The notes: a model not told the origin generated them from the letters alone. Shown: positions 7,435 through 15,837, numbered from the stretch's first letter. The stretch is DNA of 64,000 nt from Falsiroseomonas selenitidurans (GCF_012103215.1 NZ_JAAVNE010000004.1:1-64000), one strand, 5' to 3'. A program made the numbers and translations.

Positions 7435-8162
7435 TGCGCCGGACCATCCTGGCCGCCCTGCTCGCCCTGGCCCTGCCGGCCTGCGAGCGGCTTTCCGAGG
7501 TTGGCCGCCCGCCGGCGCTTGCCCCGGTGGCCAGCCCCACCGCGGACCCTGCCTGGCGGCCCGTCACCATGCCGATGCCGGCGCCGCAGGAATCCTTCGC
7601 CGGCGGCAACAGCCTGTGGCGCCCGGGAAGCCGCACCTTCCTGCGCGACCAGCGCGCGGCTTCCGTCGGCGACCTGATCACCGTGCTGGTCAGCATCCAG
7701 GACACGGCCCAGCTGCAGAACAGCACCGAGCGCGAGCGGGAGGGTACGGACACCCTGGGCATCCCGCGCCTGCTGGGCCTGGAAAGCTCGCTGACCCGGC
7801 TGCTGCCGAACAGCATCGACCCGACGGCGCTGGTGCAGACCAGCGGCGCGCAGACCACCAATGGCACCGGCTCCGTCCGGCGGAACGAGACGGTGACGCT
7901 GCGCCTGGCGGCGACCGTCACGCAGGTGCTGCCGAACGGCAACCTGGTGCTGGCCGGACGGCAGCAGGTGCGGGTGAACCACGAGCTGCGCGACCTGAAC
8001 GTGACGGGCGTGATCCGCCCGCAGGACATCGCCAGCGACAACACGGTGAAGCATGACCGGCTGGCGGAAGCGCGGATCGCCTATGGCGGGCGCGGCACCC
8101 TGTCCGACGTGCAGGCGCCGCGCTACGGCCAGCAGCTTCTGGACATCGTGCTGCCGTTCTAG
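7431..8162 (+). CDS. flgH: Flagellar L-ring lipoprotein FlgH
   Basis: A 243-residue outer-membrane lipoprotein that builds the L ring. The signal peptide ends in a lipobox (LPAC, lipidated C18). Conserved FlgH segments follow: SLWRPGSRTFLRDQRAASVGDLITV, the central NSTERER, VTQVLPNGNLVLAGRQQV, and the C-terminal LRDLNVTGVIRPQDIASDNTV with YGGRGTLSDVQAPRYG. The start overlaps flgA (ATGATG). It is the last gene of the flgFGAH operon and ends at a G/C-rich hairpin. Confidence 0.95.
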   Translation: MMRRTILAALLALALPACERLSEVGRPPALAPVASPTADPAWRPVTMPMPAPQESFAGGNSLWRPGSRTFLRDQRAASVGDLITVLVSIQDTAQLQNSTEREREGTDTLGIPRLLGLESSLTRLLPNSIDPTALVQTSGAQTTNGTGSVRRNETVTLRLAATVTQVLPNGNLVLAGRQQVRVNHELRDLNVTGVIRPQDIASDNTVKHDRLAEARIAYGGRGTLSDVQAPRYGQQLLDIVLPF

Positions 8163-8176
8163 CCTCGGCAGAAGGG

Positions 8177-8198
8177 GGGGGGGCCGACATGCCCCCCC
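8177..8198. terminator. Bidirectional hairpin between flgH and TRAP permease
   Basis: A run of G followed by CCGACAT and a run of C can form an 8-bp GGGGGGGC/GCCCCCCC stem with a 6-base loop. It sits between two convergent genes, ending 15 bases after flgH. There is no T-tract, so strength is uncertain. Confidence 0.55.
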
Positions 8199-8203
8199 GC
8201 GCC

Positions 8204-10054
8204 TCAGGCCACCGCGGCGCGGCGCCGCTGCACCAGTTGCAGCAGCACCACGCCGCCGCCGAGGATGATGCCCACCGCATCCGTCAGCACGCCCGGCTTG
8301 ATGAGCGACAGCGCGGCGATGAACAGCGCCACCCTCTCCCACATCGGCATGGCGCGCAGCAGGTAGGCATGCAGGGAGGCCGCCAGCAGCAGGCAGCCCG
8401 CCGTGGCACTGGCCACCGCCAGCGCCACCTCGCCCCAGGTGCCGATCAGCAGCAGCGCCGGCTGGAAGACGAAGATGAAGGGCACGATGAAGCCCGCGGC
8501 GCCGATCTTCATCGCCGCCCAGCCGGAGGACCACATATCCGTCTTGGCCAGCCCCGCGGCCGCGAAGACGGCCAGGGCCACCGGCGGCGTGATGGCGGAC
8601 AGGATGGCGAAGTAGAAGGCGAAGAGATGCGCCGCCGGCGTCACCACGCCCATGGCGATCAGCGCCGGCACCAGCAGCGAGACCATGACGATGTAGGCCG
8701 GCGTGGTCGGCATCCCCATGCCCAGGATGATACCGGCCATCATGGTCAGGATCAGCGCCAGCACCAGGTTGTTGTTGGCCACGTTCACGACCAGCTGCGT
8801 GAAGGTGATGCCGAGCCCGGTCAGCGCGATCAGCCCGATGACGATGCCGGCGCAGGCGCAGGCCATGGCGATGCCCAGGGAATTGCGCGCGCCGTCCAGC
8901 ATCGCGTCCCACACGCCGCCCAGCGTCACATGGTGGCGGCTGTTGGCGCGCAGGGCCGCGGCGGGGAAGCAGGCCAGCGTCGCCACCAACGCCACCAGCG
9001 GCGCGGAATAGCCGGCGAACAGGCCGATGACGATCATCAGGATCGGCAGGAACAGGTGCCAGTTTTCCGCCAGCACCTGGCGCAGCCGCGGCACCTCGTC
9101 ATCCGGCAGGCCGGCCAGGCCCACCCGCTTCGCCTCGAAATGCACCGCGGCGAAGGTCGCCACGTAGTAGAGGACGGCCGGGATCAGCGCCCAGGTCACC
9201 ACCTGCAGGTAGGAGACGCCGAGGAACTCCGCCATGACGAAGGCCGCCGCGCCCATGATCGGCGGCATGATCTGCCCGCCGGTGCTGGCCACCGCCTCCA
9301 CCCCCGCGGCGAATTGCGGGCGGAAGCCGCTGCGCTTCATGAGCGGGATGGTCACCTGCCCGGTCACCATCACATTGGCCACCGCCGAGCCGGAGACGGA
9401 GCCGAACAGGGAGGAGGAAACCACCGCCACCTTGCCCGGCCCGCCGCTGCTGCGCCCGGTGAGCGCCAGGGCGAAATCCATGAACAGCTTGCCGACGCCG
9501 GAGCGTTCCATGAACGAGCCGAACAGCACGAAGATCACCACGAAGCCGGCTGAGACGCCGAGCGTGGAGCCGAAAATGCCGTCCGTCGTCAGGTAGAGCT
9601 GGTCCAGCATGGCCGGCATGCCGACATCGGTGAAGAAATAGGACCAGATCAGGAAGACGATCGAGGTCAGCGGCAGCGCCCAGCCGATGACGCGACGCGT
9701 CGCCTCCAGGATCAGCGCCACCAGGATCCAGCCGCCGATAATGTCGGCGGGGCGGGGATCATCGATGTAGGGGATGCGGTTGACCAGCCAGTCATAGTCC
9801 AGGAACAGCCGCCCGACCGCCCAGATGGACAGCGCACACAGCAGCCAATCCTCCGCCCCCGGGCCGCGTTCCTGGTCCCGCCGCCCCGCCCGCAGCGGGA
9901 ACAGGATGAACACCAGCGCCATGGCGAACAGCAGATGGGTGCCGCGGAAGATCACCGCTTCCGGCGGCGAGGTGGCGATGGCCCACATATGGTACAGCGC
10001 CATCGCCGCCGCGACGGCACCGGCCAGGCCCTTCATGGCACGCGCGTAGGTCAT
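8204..10054 (-). CDS. TRAP transporter fused permease (DctQM type)
   Basis: A 616-residue polytopic inner-membrane protein that joins the small (DctQ) and large (DctM) TRAP permease subunits. The N-terminal 150 residues hold about four helices; the remaining part has the DctM signature GSFMERSGVGKLFMDFALAL, GSVSGSAVANVMVTGQVTIP, GGQIMPPIMGAAAFVMAEF and MGIPTT-like GMGMPTTPAYIVMV. Such fused permeases partner TAXI-family binding proteins; one is encoded just upstream. TRAP systems use the sodium or proton gradient to import organic acids. The substrate cannot be read from sequence. It is convergent with flgH. Confidence 0.9.
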   Translation of the reverse strand: MTYARAMKGLAGAVAAAMALYHMWAIATSPPEAVIFRGTHLLFAMALVFILFPLRAGRRDQERGPGAEDWLLCALSIWAVGRLFLDYDWLVNRIPYIDDPRPADIIGGWILVALILEATRRVIGWALPLTSIVFLIWSYFFTDVGMPAMLDQLYLTTDGIFGSTLGVSAGFVVIFVLFGSFMERSGVGKLFMDFALALTGRSSGGPGKVAVVSSSLFGSVSGSAVANVMVTGQVTIPLMKRSGFRPQFAAGVEAVASTGGQIMPPIMGAAAFVMAEFLGVSYLQVVTWALIPAVLYYVATFAAVHFEAKRVGLAGLPDDEVPRLRQVLAENWHLFLPILMIVIGLFAGYSAPLVALVATLACFPAAALRANSRHHVTLGGVWDAMLDGARNSLGIAMACACAGIVIGLIALTGLGITFTQLVVNVANNNLVLALILTMMAGIILGMGMPTTPAYIVMVSLLVPALIAMGVVTPAAHLFAFYFAILSAITPPVALAVFAAAGLAKTDMWSSGWAAMKIGAAGFIVPFIFVFQPALLLIGTWGEVALAVASATAGCLLLAASLHAYLLRAMPMWERVALFIAALSLIKPGVLTDAVGIILGGGVVLLQLVQRRRAAVA

Positions 10055-10095
10055 TCCCCGTCCCCAATCGTGCCGGCAGCCGGCTTACGTCCGCA

Positions 10096-10124
10096 GGCCG
10101 GACTGCCGCTCGGGCGGTCCGGCC
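10096..10124. promoter_or_regulatory. 12-bp inverted repeat ahead of TRAP permease
   Basis: A 12-bp stem (one G-T wobble) with a 5-base loop starts 42 bases upstream of the permease start on its transcript. It lies beyond the terminator that follows the binding-protein gene. It might modulate read-through or stabilise the mRNA end; nothing in the sequence proves a function. Confidence 0.4.
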
Positions 10125-10142
10125 TTGGTCTTCCTGGTTGGC

Positions 10143-10171
10143 AAAAAGGCCCGGGCCGTCAGGCGGCCCGG
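10143..10171 (-). terminator. Intrinsic terminator between TAXI gene and permease
   Basis: On the minus strand an 8-bp stem CCGGGCCG/CGGCCCGG with a 5-base loop, then GCC and five T residues, follows the binding-protein stop by 7 bases. It would partly stop transcription before the permease gene and so give more binding protein than permease, a common need in binding-protein-dependent transport. Confidence 0.7.
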
Positions 10172-10178
10172 ACAGGTC

Positions 10179-11123
10179 TCAGCGGCGCGCGGCCTCGGCG
10201 TAGAAGCGCGCGGCGCCCGGGTGCATCGGCACGCCGATATCCGCCGCCGCCGTCGCCGGCGTGCTCTCGCGCATCGCGCTGACGATGTTGCGCAGCGTGT
10301 CCACATTGTCCCACAGCAGCTTCACCATCTGGTAGACCTGCTCCGGATTGCGGTCGCAATTGGTGATCAGGTGCGCGGTGTAGGTGATCTGCACCGGCGT
10401 GCCCTGCTGCTGCGGATAGGTGTTGGCCGGCAGCGGCGCGCCCTGATAGCCCGGGTTGATCTCCCGCATCTTGTCGACATAGCGCGAGAGATCGACGATG
10501 CGCATGGACCGTGCGCTGGCCAGGTCCATCACCGCGCTGGCGGGGATGGTGGTGCCCAGGGTGAAGACCTGCGCATGGCCGTCGCGCAGCAGGCCCACCG
10601 CGTCCGTGTAGCTGGACTGGAAGCTGGCGCGCACGTCGCTGTAGCTCATGCCCGCGGCGCGCAGGATGTGCTGCGTCACCACTTCCGCCGTGTTGCCGCG
10701 CGGCTGCAGCGCGATGGGCTTGCCGCGCATGTCCTCGATCGTGTTGATGCCGGAATCGGCCAGCGCGATCACCTGGAACCACTGCGGGTAGAGCGACCCG
10801 ATGTTGCAGACATTGCGCACCGCCTCGGGGAAGGGCGCGCGGCCGGCGAGGCCGTCCACGGTGCTGATCGAATTGCCGAAGGCGACCTGCGCGCGGTTGC
10901 CGGCAATGCCACGGACATTGGCGACGCCCGCACCCGGCAGGGTCTGCACGGAGAGGCCCGGGATCGCGCGTTCCCAGATGTTCTTCAGCGCGCCGGCGAT
11001 CGGCACCCAGGACCCGCCCTGCGGGCCGGTCATGAAGCGCAGCGTTTCCTGCGCGCCGGCAGGCGCCGCCAGGCCGAGGCAGGCGGCCAGCGCCAGGCCC
11101 TTGATCGCAAAGCGGTTCTTCAT
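10179..11123 (-). CDS. TAXI family TRAP transporter substrate-binding protein
   Basis: A 314-residue periplasmic binding protein with a clear Sec signal (LALAACLGLAAPAGAQE). TAXI features are present: LRFMTGPQGGSWVPIAGALKNIWE, PGAGVANVRGIAGNRAQVAFGNS, and GKPIALQPRGNTAEVVTQHIL. It captures an organic-acid-like ligand and delivers it to the fused permease encoded downstream on the same strand. ATG 11123 has GGGAGA nine bases upstream. A strong hairpin-T terminator separates the two genes. No ligand can be assigned. Confidence 0.9.
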   Translation of the reverse strand: MKNRFAIKGLALAACLGLAAPAGAQETLRFMTGPQGGSWVPIAGALKNIWERAIPGLSVQTLPGAGVANVRGIAGNRAQVAFGNSISTVDGLAGRAPFPEAVRNVCNIGSLYPQWFQVIALADSGINTIEDMRGKPIALQPRGNTAEVVTQHILRAAGMSYSDVRASFQSSYTDAVGLLRDGHAQVFTLGTTIPASAVMDLASARSMRIVDLSRYVDKMREINPGYQGAPLPANTYPQQQGTPVQITYTAHLITNCDRNPEQVYQMVKLLWDNVDTLRNIVSAMRESTPATAAADIGVPMHPGAARFYAEAARR

Positions 11124-11288
11124 CTCGTCGTCTCCCGGTGCGTTCTTGAACGGGGGCATGTTTAGCGGGTTAACCGATCCCATCAACCCCGCCGCTTGCC
11201 GGCGCGGCATCGGAAACTTGCCGCGGCGGGATGTCGCGGCCGGCCCGGTGCGCTTTCCGGCGCCGCCCGCCCGGTGCAGGATGGGCGC

Positions 11289-12014
11289 ATGTGTGGACGA
11301 TACCTGTTGCAGCGCACGCCGGCGGAACTGGCGCAGTATTTCGGCACGGCGAACCCGCTGCCCAACCATGCGCCGTCCTGGAACGTCGCGGTGACGCAAT
11401 CCTCCCTGGTGGTGCGGCGGCATCCCGAAAGCGGCGCGCGCCACCTGGACGCGCTGCGCTGGGGGCTGGTGCCGCGCTGGGCCAAGGATGCGAAGGACGC
11501 GGCGAAGCTGATGAACGCGCGCGCCGAGGGGCTGGCGGAAAAGCCATCCTTCCGCGACGCCTTCCTCAAGCGCCGCTGCCTGGTGCCGATGGACGCCTTC
11601 TACGAATGGCGACAGGAAGGCGCGGCGAAGCAGGCCTACGCGGTGGCGCTGGCGGATGGCTTGCCGATGGCGGTCGCCGGGCTGTGGGAGGGCTGGAAGC
11701 AGCCGGACGGCACCTGGCTGCGCAGCTACACCGTCATCACGACGGAAGCGAACGAGAAGCAGGCCCTGGTGCATCCACGGATGCCGGTGATCCTGCCGCC
11801 GGAAGTCTGGGATGCCTGGCTGGGGGAGGAGCCGGCGGCGCCGGAGGATCTGCTGGAGTTGCTGGTGCCCTGCCCGGCGGAGGAGCTGCTGGCCTGGCCG
11901 GTGGACAACCGCGTCGGCAAGGTGGCGGAGAACGACGCCCGCCTGCCGCGCCGCGACCCCGCCGCCCGCCCCCCGCCGGAGCTGGACGACGCGCCGCCCG
12001 ACTGGGTGGCGTGA
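11289..12014 (+). CDS. SRAP-family protein (YedK/HMCES), abasic-site shield
   Basis: A 241-residue SRAP domain protein. The family covalently links to abasic sites in single-stranded DNA through the N-terminal cysteine, protecting them during replication. Start ATG 11289 gives the required Cys2 after Met removal (MCGRYLL). Other key residues are N76 and E80 (MNARAE), E106 (FYEW) and H162 (HPRMP). Longer upstream starts would bury Cys2 and are rejected. It stands alone, divergent from the TRAP genes and convergent with dksA. Confidence 0.93.
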   Translation: MCGRYLLQRTPAELAQYFGTANPLPNHAPSWNVAVTQSSLVVRRHPESGARHLDALRWGLVPRWAKDAKDAAKLMNARAEGLAEKPSFRDAFLKRRCLVPMDAFYEWRQEGAAKQAYAVALADGLPMAVAGLWEGWKQPDGTWLRSYTVITTEANEKQALVHPRMPVILPPEVWDAWLGEEPAAPEDLLELLVPCPAEELLAWPVDNRVGKVAENDARLPRRDPAARPPPELDDAPPDWVA

Positions 12015-12099
12015 AGGTCGGGGCCCGGACCGTGTGGCCCGCCCCGGGCAAGGCGCCTGGGGCCGGGGCCTGCACGCATCCCGCCGGGAAAGGCCCGCC

Positions 12100-12516
12100 T
12101 CAATCGTCGCGGTGCACGCGCTCCATCCGCTCATGCCGCTCCTGCGCCTCGATCGACAGGGTGGCGATGGGGCGGGCTTCCAGGCGGCGCAGGCCGATCG
12201 GCTCGCCGGTCTCCTCGCAATAGCCGTAGGTGCCGTTCTCCACCCGCTCCAGCGCCTGGTCGATCTTGGCGATCAGCTTGCGGGCGCGGTCGCGGGTGCG
12301 CAGTTCCAGGGCGCGGTCGGTCTCCACGCTCGCCCGGTCGGTCAGGTCGGCCTCGATGATGCCGCCCTGGCCCATGGAGGTCAGGGTCTCACCCGCCTCG
12401 CGCAGCAGGTCGCCACGCCACTTCAGCAGCTTCTGGCGGAAATACTCCAACTGGAGCGGAGACATGAACTCTTCGTCGCCCGTCGGACGATAGTCCGGCG
12501 GCAAGGTCACCAGCAT
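12100..12516 (-). CDS. dksA: DksA-type RNA polymerase-binding regulator, one-cysteine form
   Basis: A 138-residue DksA. It binds the secondary channel of RNA polymerase and, with ppGpp, tunes rRNA, amino-acid and flagellar transcription. The coiled-coil tip motif DxxDxA is intact (D57, D60, A62). The zinc-finger region keeps only C100; the other three positions read T103, S121 and A124, so it probably cannot hold zinc in the classic way. This C-to-T/S/A pattern is usual for alphaproteobacterial DksA. It is co-oriented with fliX, as in Caulobacter-like genomes. Confidence 0.88.
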   Translation of the reverse strand: MLVTLPPDYRPTGDEEFMSPLQLEYFRQKLLKWRGDLLREAGETLTSMGQGGIIEADLTDRASVETDRALELRTRDRARKLIAKIDQALERVENGTYGYCEETGEPIGLRRLEARPIATLSIEAQERHERMERVHRDD

Positions 12517-12647
12517 GGCAGGACTTCCCCAACCTCGGCCGCCCGTAGCCCGGCGCCCGGGCGGCGAAAGCGGCCGGACCATAGTGGCGGCCATGGGGCG
12601 GGTGCAAGGGCTCGTTTCGCCGCAAGTTCCTGATCTTCGCCCGCTTT

Positions 12648-13070
12648 TCAGTTTGATGAAGCATTCTGTGGCCGCCGGCGTACCAATTCCAGGCGCACCC
12701 GCAGCCGAAGCTCCGCCAGCAGACGGTCCAGCGCCGGCTCGAGCCCCGGCGCCACCCCCGCGGCCAATGCCTCCAGCCGCGCCAGCCGTGCCGGATCGCC
12801 GGCGGCACCGCGCAGCAGGTCCAGTTGCAGGCCACGCAATTCGTCCAGCGCCTGGGCGGCGCGGCGCCGGGCGCGCGCCTCCGGCGCTTCGGGCGGCGGG
12901 GCGGCGGCGCCTTCCTGCAGGGCGAGCAGCGCCCCCATCGGTGCCGCGGCGGCGAGGCCCGAGGCGCTTGCGGCCTCCGCCACCTCCTCCGGCAGCATGA
13001 AGCCGCCGGCACTGCGCCGGATGCGGCCCGGCACCACCCTTCCCGCCCCACCCACCGGCCCGACCGCCAT
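12648..13070 (-). CDS. fliX: Flagellar assembly regulator FliX
   Basis: A 140-residue FliX homologue. In Caulobacter FliX couples early flagellar assembly to FlbD, the sigma-54 activator of later genes. Recognisable parts are the N-terminal basic stretch, GGFMLPEEV, the Ala-rich middle, and the C-terminal helical domain ALDELRGLQLDLLRG followed by LDRLLAELRLRVRLELVRR. ATG 13070 has AGGAGGG nine bases upstream; the longer in-frame start at 13163 adds an Arg/Cys-rich stretch foreign to the family. Divergent from flgI, the same arrangement as in Caulobacter. Confidence 0.85.
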   Translation of the reverse strand: MAVGPVGGAGRVVPGRIRRSAGGFMLPEEVAEAASASGLAAAAPMGALLALQEGAAAPPPEAPEARARRRAAQALDELRGLQLDLLRGAAGDPARLARLEALAAGVAPGLEPALDRLLAELRLRVRLELVRRRPQNASSN

Positions 13071-13107
13071 GCCTGCATCTCCCTCCTGCCTCGGCGCTGC
13101 GAAGCCC

Positions 13108-13173
13108 CGGCACGCCCTGCCGCGCCGGCGGCAATCCCTGCCGCCCGGCGCCGCCAGCGGCAAAGCCTGCCGC
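13108..13173. promoter_or_regulatory. Three palindromes upstream of flgI, candidate FlbD/NtrC-type enhancer
   Basis: Sites CGGCA-N5-TGCCG at 13108-13122, GGCGGCA-N5-TGCCGCC at 13127-13145 and GCGGCA-N5-TGCCGC at 13157-13173 are perfect inverted repeats. Centres are spaced 21 and 29 bases apart and the last centre is 28 bases upstream of the -24 element. The layout mirrors the flgF control region, and it also lies 38-103 bases upstream of divergent fliX. Confidence 0.65.
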
Positions 13174-13192
13174 CCTGGGCCGGCCCCCGCCC

Positions 13193-13207
13193 TGGCACGC
13201 GCCTTGC
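13193..13207 (+). promoter_or_regulatory. Sigma-54 promoter of flgI operon
   Basis: TGGCAC-N5-TTGC, a full -24/-12 match, ends 51 bases upstream of the flgI GTG. It is almost identical to the promoter of flgF (spacer GCGCC against GGGCC). Confidence 0.85.
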
Positions 13208-13258
13208 GGAACCTGGCCTGCGCCCCGCCCCCACCCTGGCGGCGGCGAGGAGGTCAGA

Positions 13259-14416
13259 GTGCCAAGCAAACCTTGCCCGAGGATGAGGATGCGCCGCCGC
13301 TTGCCAATGCTGGCCCTGCTGCCCGCCCTGCTGGCCGCCCTTCCGGCCGCCCTTCTGGCCGCCGGTCCGGCACTGGCGCAGGTCCGCATCAAGGACATCG
13401 CCGATGTCGAGGGGATGCGGGAAAACCAGCTGGTCGGCTACGGCCTGGTGGTCGGGCTGAACGGCACCGGCGACAAGCTGCGCAGCTCCGTCTTCACCCG
13501 CCAGTCGCTGATCGGCGTGCTGGAACGGCTGGGGGTGAACACGCGCGACCAGGAACGGCAGCTGGACACCCGCAACGTCGCCGCCGTGATGGTCACCGCC
13601 AACCTGCCCGCCTTCGCCCGCACCGGCAGCCGCATCGACATCAGCGTCTCCGCCCTGGGGGATGCCACCAACCTCACCGGCGGGATGCTGCTGGTCACCC
13701 CGCTGCTGGCCGCGGATGGGGAGGTCTATGCCGTGGCGCAGGGCCCCGTCGTCACCGGCGCCATTTCCGCCCGTGGCGCCGCCGGGTCCGTCACCCGCGG
13801 CGTGCCCACCGCCGGCCGCATCGCCAACGGCGCGACGGTGGAGCGCGAGGTGCCGTTCCGCTTCGCCAGCGGTGAACGCCTGCGCCTGTCGCTGCGCAAC
13901 CCGGACCTGACCACGGCGCGGCGCATCGCGGCGGTCATCAATGGCAGCGCCGGCAGCAGCGTCGCCACCGCGACGGATCCGCGCACCGTCAGCATCGCGC
14001 TGGCGGGGCGGGACGCCATCGGCTTCCTGGCGCAGATCGAGCAGCTGCGGGTGACACCGGACCAGGTGGCGCGCGTGGTGATCGAGGAAGCCTCCGGCAC
14101 CATCGTCATGGGCGCCAATGTGCGGCTTTCCACCGTCGCCATCGCCCAGGGCAACCTGACCATCCGCATCACGGAAACGCCGCAGGTGGTGCAGCCCAAC
14201 GCGCTGGCCGGCGGGCAGACCGCCGTGGTGCCGCGCACCGGGATCGAGGTGGACGAACAGAATGAACGCCGCCTCGGCATCCTGCGCGGCGGCGTGACGC
14301 TGGAGGATCTGGTGCGCGGGCTGAACGGCCTGGGTGTCGGGCCGCGGGACATGATCACCATCCTGCAGACCATCAAGGCCGCCGGCGCGCTGCAGGCCGA
14401 GCTGGAGGTGCGCTGA
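13259..14416 (+). CDS. flgI: Flagellar P-ring protein FlgI
   Basis: A 385-residue periplasmic P-ring subunit with a long Sec signal peptide ending GPALAQ. Mature sequence begins VRIKDIADVEGMRENQLVGYGLVVGLNGTGD, a hallmark of FlgI, and ends with GVTLEDLVRGLNGLGVGPRDMITILQTIKAAGALQAELEV. I chose GTG 13259 because AGGAGG lies five bases upstream; ATG 13283 is a fallback. FlgA from the flgF operon is its chaperone. First gene of flgI-cheL-flbY. Confidence 0.95.
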   Translation: MPSKPCPRMRMRRRLPMLALLPALLAALPAALLAAGPALAQVRIKDIADVEGMRENQLVGYGLVVGLNGTGDKLRSSVFTRQSLIGVLERLGVNTRDQERQLDTRNVAAVMVTANLPAFARTGSRIDISVSALGDATNLTGGMLLVTPLLAADGEVYAVAQGPVVTGAISARGAAGSVTRGVPTAGRIANGATVEREVPFRFASGERLRLSLRNPDLTTARRIAAVINGSAGSSVATATDPRTVSIALAGRDAIGFLAQIEQLRVTPDQVARVVIEEASGTIVMGANVRLSTVAIAQGNLTIRITETPQVVQPNALAGGQTAVVPRTGIEVDEQNERRLGILRGGVTLEDLVRGLNGLGVGPRDMITILQTIKAAGALQAELEVR

Positions 14417-14417
14417 G

Positions 14418-14732
14418 ATGAGCCTCGCCCCGATCGCCGCCGCCGCCGCGGCCGGCCGCACCCCGAGCCCGGCGGCGCTGCGCCGCACGGCACAGGATTT
14501 CGAGGCCCAGGCGCTCGGCGCGCTGCTGCAGCCGATGTTCCAGGGCCTCGACACGAAGGGCCCCTTTGGCGGCGGTGCCGCCGAGGGCCAGTGGCGCCCC
14601 CTGCTGGTCGACGCCATCGCGCGCGACCTGGCACGCGGCAGCGGCCTCGGCATCGGCGATACGGTGCTGCGTGAAATGACGCGCCTGGCCGGTGCGCCGA
14701 CCCACCCCAACCCGGAGACACCCACCCCATGA
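14418..14732 (+). CDS. Rod-binding protein, FlgJ N-domain only (CheL-like)
   Basis: A 104-residue protein equal to the FlgJ rod-binding domain without the muramidase half. Typical residues are RRTAQDFEAQALGALLQPMF and a C-terminal RDLARGSGLGIGDTVLREM. In Caulobacter the equivalent gene after flgI is called cheL. It probably caps or guides rod assembly; peptidoglycan cutting must be done by another enzyme. It begins one base after the flgI stop and overlaps the next gene by four bases. Confidence 0.8.
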   Translation: MSLAPIAAAAAAGRTPSPAALRRTAQDFEAQALGALLQPMFQGLDTKGPFGGGAAEGQWRPLLVDAIARDLARGSGLGIGDTVLREMTRLAGAPTHPNPETPTP

Positions 14733-15136
14733 TGCAACCCCTGATCGTCGCCGCGCAGCGCCTGACCGAGGCGCTGCGCGCGGAGAACGAGGCGCTGGCG
14801 CGGCTCGACCTGTCGGACGCCGCGCGGCTGGCCGGACCGAAGCAGCAGGCCTCGGACGCCTTCGCCGCCGCCTATGACGTCGTCAGCCGCACGGGCGGGC
14901 GAAACGGCAGCCGGGCGGAGGGCGCGGAGCGGGCGCGGGTAGAGGAGCTGGCGCTGCGGCTGCGCGACCTGGGGGCGGAGAATCGCCGCCTGCTGGAACG
15001 CGCCATCGACCTGCAGTCCCGCGTCATCGAGACCATCGCCGGCGCCAGCCGTCCGCGCGGCCCTGGCACCTATGGCGAGCGCGGCGCGAACCGGGAGGGC
15101 CGGCCGCGGCCGGTCTCGCTCACCGCCCGGGCCTGA
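14729..15136 (+). CDS. FlbY/FlgN-like flagellar protein
   Basis: A 135-residue, mostly helical protein (about residues 1-110) with a basic, disordered tail. Heptad-like spacing in LTEALRAENEALARLD and LRLRDLGAENRRLLERAIDLQSRVIETI resembles FlgN-type export chaperones for hook-associated proteins. In Caulobacter the third gene of this operon is flbY. The ATG overlaps the preceding stop. The product name rests mainly on position; similarity to FlgN is weak by eye. Confidence 0.6.
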   Translation: MMQPLIVAAQRLTEALRAENEALARLDLSDAARLAGPKQQASDAFAAAYDVVSRTGGRNGSRAEGAERARVEELALRLRDLGAENRRLLERAIDLQSRVIETIAGASRPRGPGTYGERGANREGRPRPVSLTARA

Positions 15137-15177
15137 AGCCGCCGCCCGATCGCCCGGGCCCCTGCCGGGCGGGATGA

Positions 15178-15219
15178 GCGGGCCTTGCCGGCCGGCGGAA
15201 GCGGGCCTTGCCGGCCGGG
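15178..15219 (+). repeat. Two direct copies of an 18-base GC-rich motif
   Basis: GCGGGCCTTGCCGGCCGG occurs at 15178 and again at 15201, 23 bases apart, in the short spacer between the flgI operon and the next gene. It may be a degenerate terminator region. No further role is visible. Confidence 0.6.
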
Positions 15220-15246
15220 CCGGGCGGGCGCAGCCTGCCGCCCCGC

Positions 15247-15837
15247 ATGCTCCGCCGCAACGCAACATTCCTGGTGATCGCCGCCCTGACCCTGTCCGCC
15301 GCCACGGCGGTCTGGCAGCTGCGCGGACAGGCGGCGGTGGTCCATGCGCTGCTGGCCACCTGGGACCTGCTGGTGGTGGTGCTGCCCTCGATCCTGGCCG
15401 GGCTGCTGCTGTCCGCCGCGCTGCGCCAGCTGGTCCCGCCCGGGGCGCTGGCACGCTGGATGGGCGCGGAATCCGGGCTGCGCGGCCTGCTGGTGGCCAC
15501 CGCCGCCGGGATGGTGATGCCGGGCGGGCCGATGGCGGCCTTCCCGGTGGTGCTGGTGCTGGCCCAGGCCGGGGCGGATCGCGGCGCGCTGATCGCCTTC
15601 GTGCTCGCCTGGTCGCTGAACGGCTTCCAGCGCATCCTGGTCTGGGAACTGCCCATCCTGGGGCCGGATTTCGCGCTGCTGCGGCTGCTCTGCGGCCTGG
15701 TGCTGCCCTTGCTGGCCGGCCAGGCGGCGCGCTGGCTGCCGATCCGCTGGACGCCGGCGGATGCGCCCGGGCTGCAGGGGACGCGGCCGGGCCCGACGCC
15801 GCCCGAGCCGGGGCCGGGCGGGGGAATGCCGCGGTGA
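15247..15837 (+). CDS. Half permease A (ArsP/DUF318-like)
   Basis: A 196-residue membrane protein with about five helices. It contains the motif MVMPGGPMAAFPVVLVLAQAG followed by a charged turn and LAWSLNGFQRILVWELPILG. This matches one half of ArsP_1/DUF318-type permeases, in which two such halves are normally fused and exchange organoarsenicals or other small solutes. The C-terminus is Pro/Gly-rich. The following gene encodes the matching second half, overlapping by four bases. Substrate unknown. Confidence 0.65.
   Translation: MLRRNATFLVIAALTLSAATAVWQLRGQAAVVHALLATWDLLVVVLPSILAGLLLSAALRQLVPPGALARWMGAESGLRGLLVATAAGMVMPGGPMAAFPVVLVLAQAGADRGALIAFVLAWSLNGFQRILVWELPILGPDFALLRLLCGLVLPLLAGQAARWLPIRWTPADAPGLQGTRPGPTPPEPGPGGGMPR

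Noticed and set aside
8189..9553. A 454-codon plus-strand frame opposite the TRAP permease
   Set aside because: His/Gln/Arg-rich composition, no motif, and the opposite strand holds a textbook TRAP permease.
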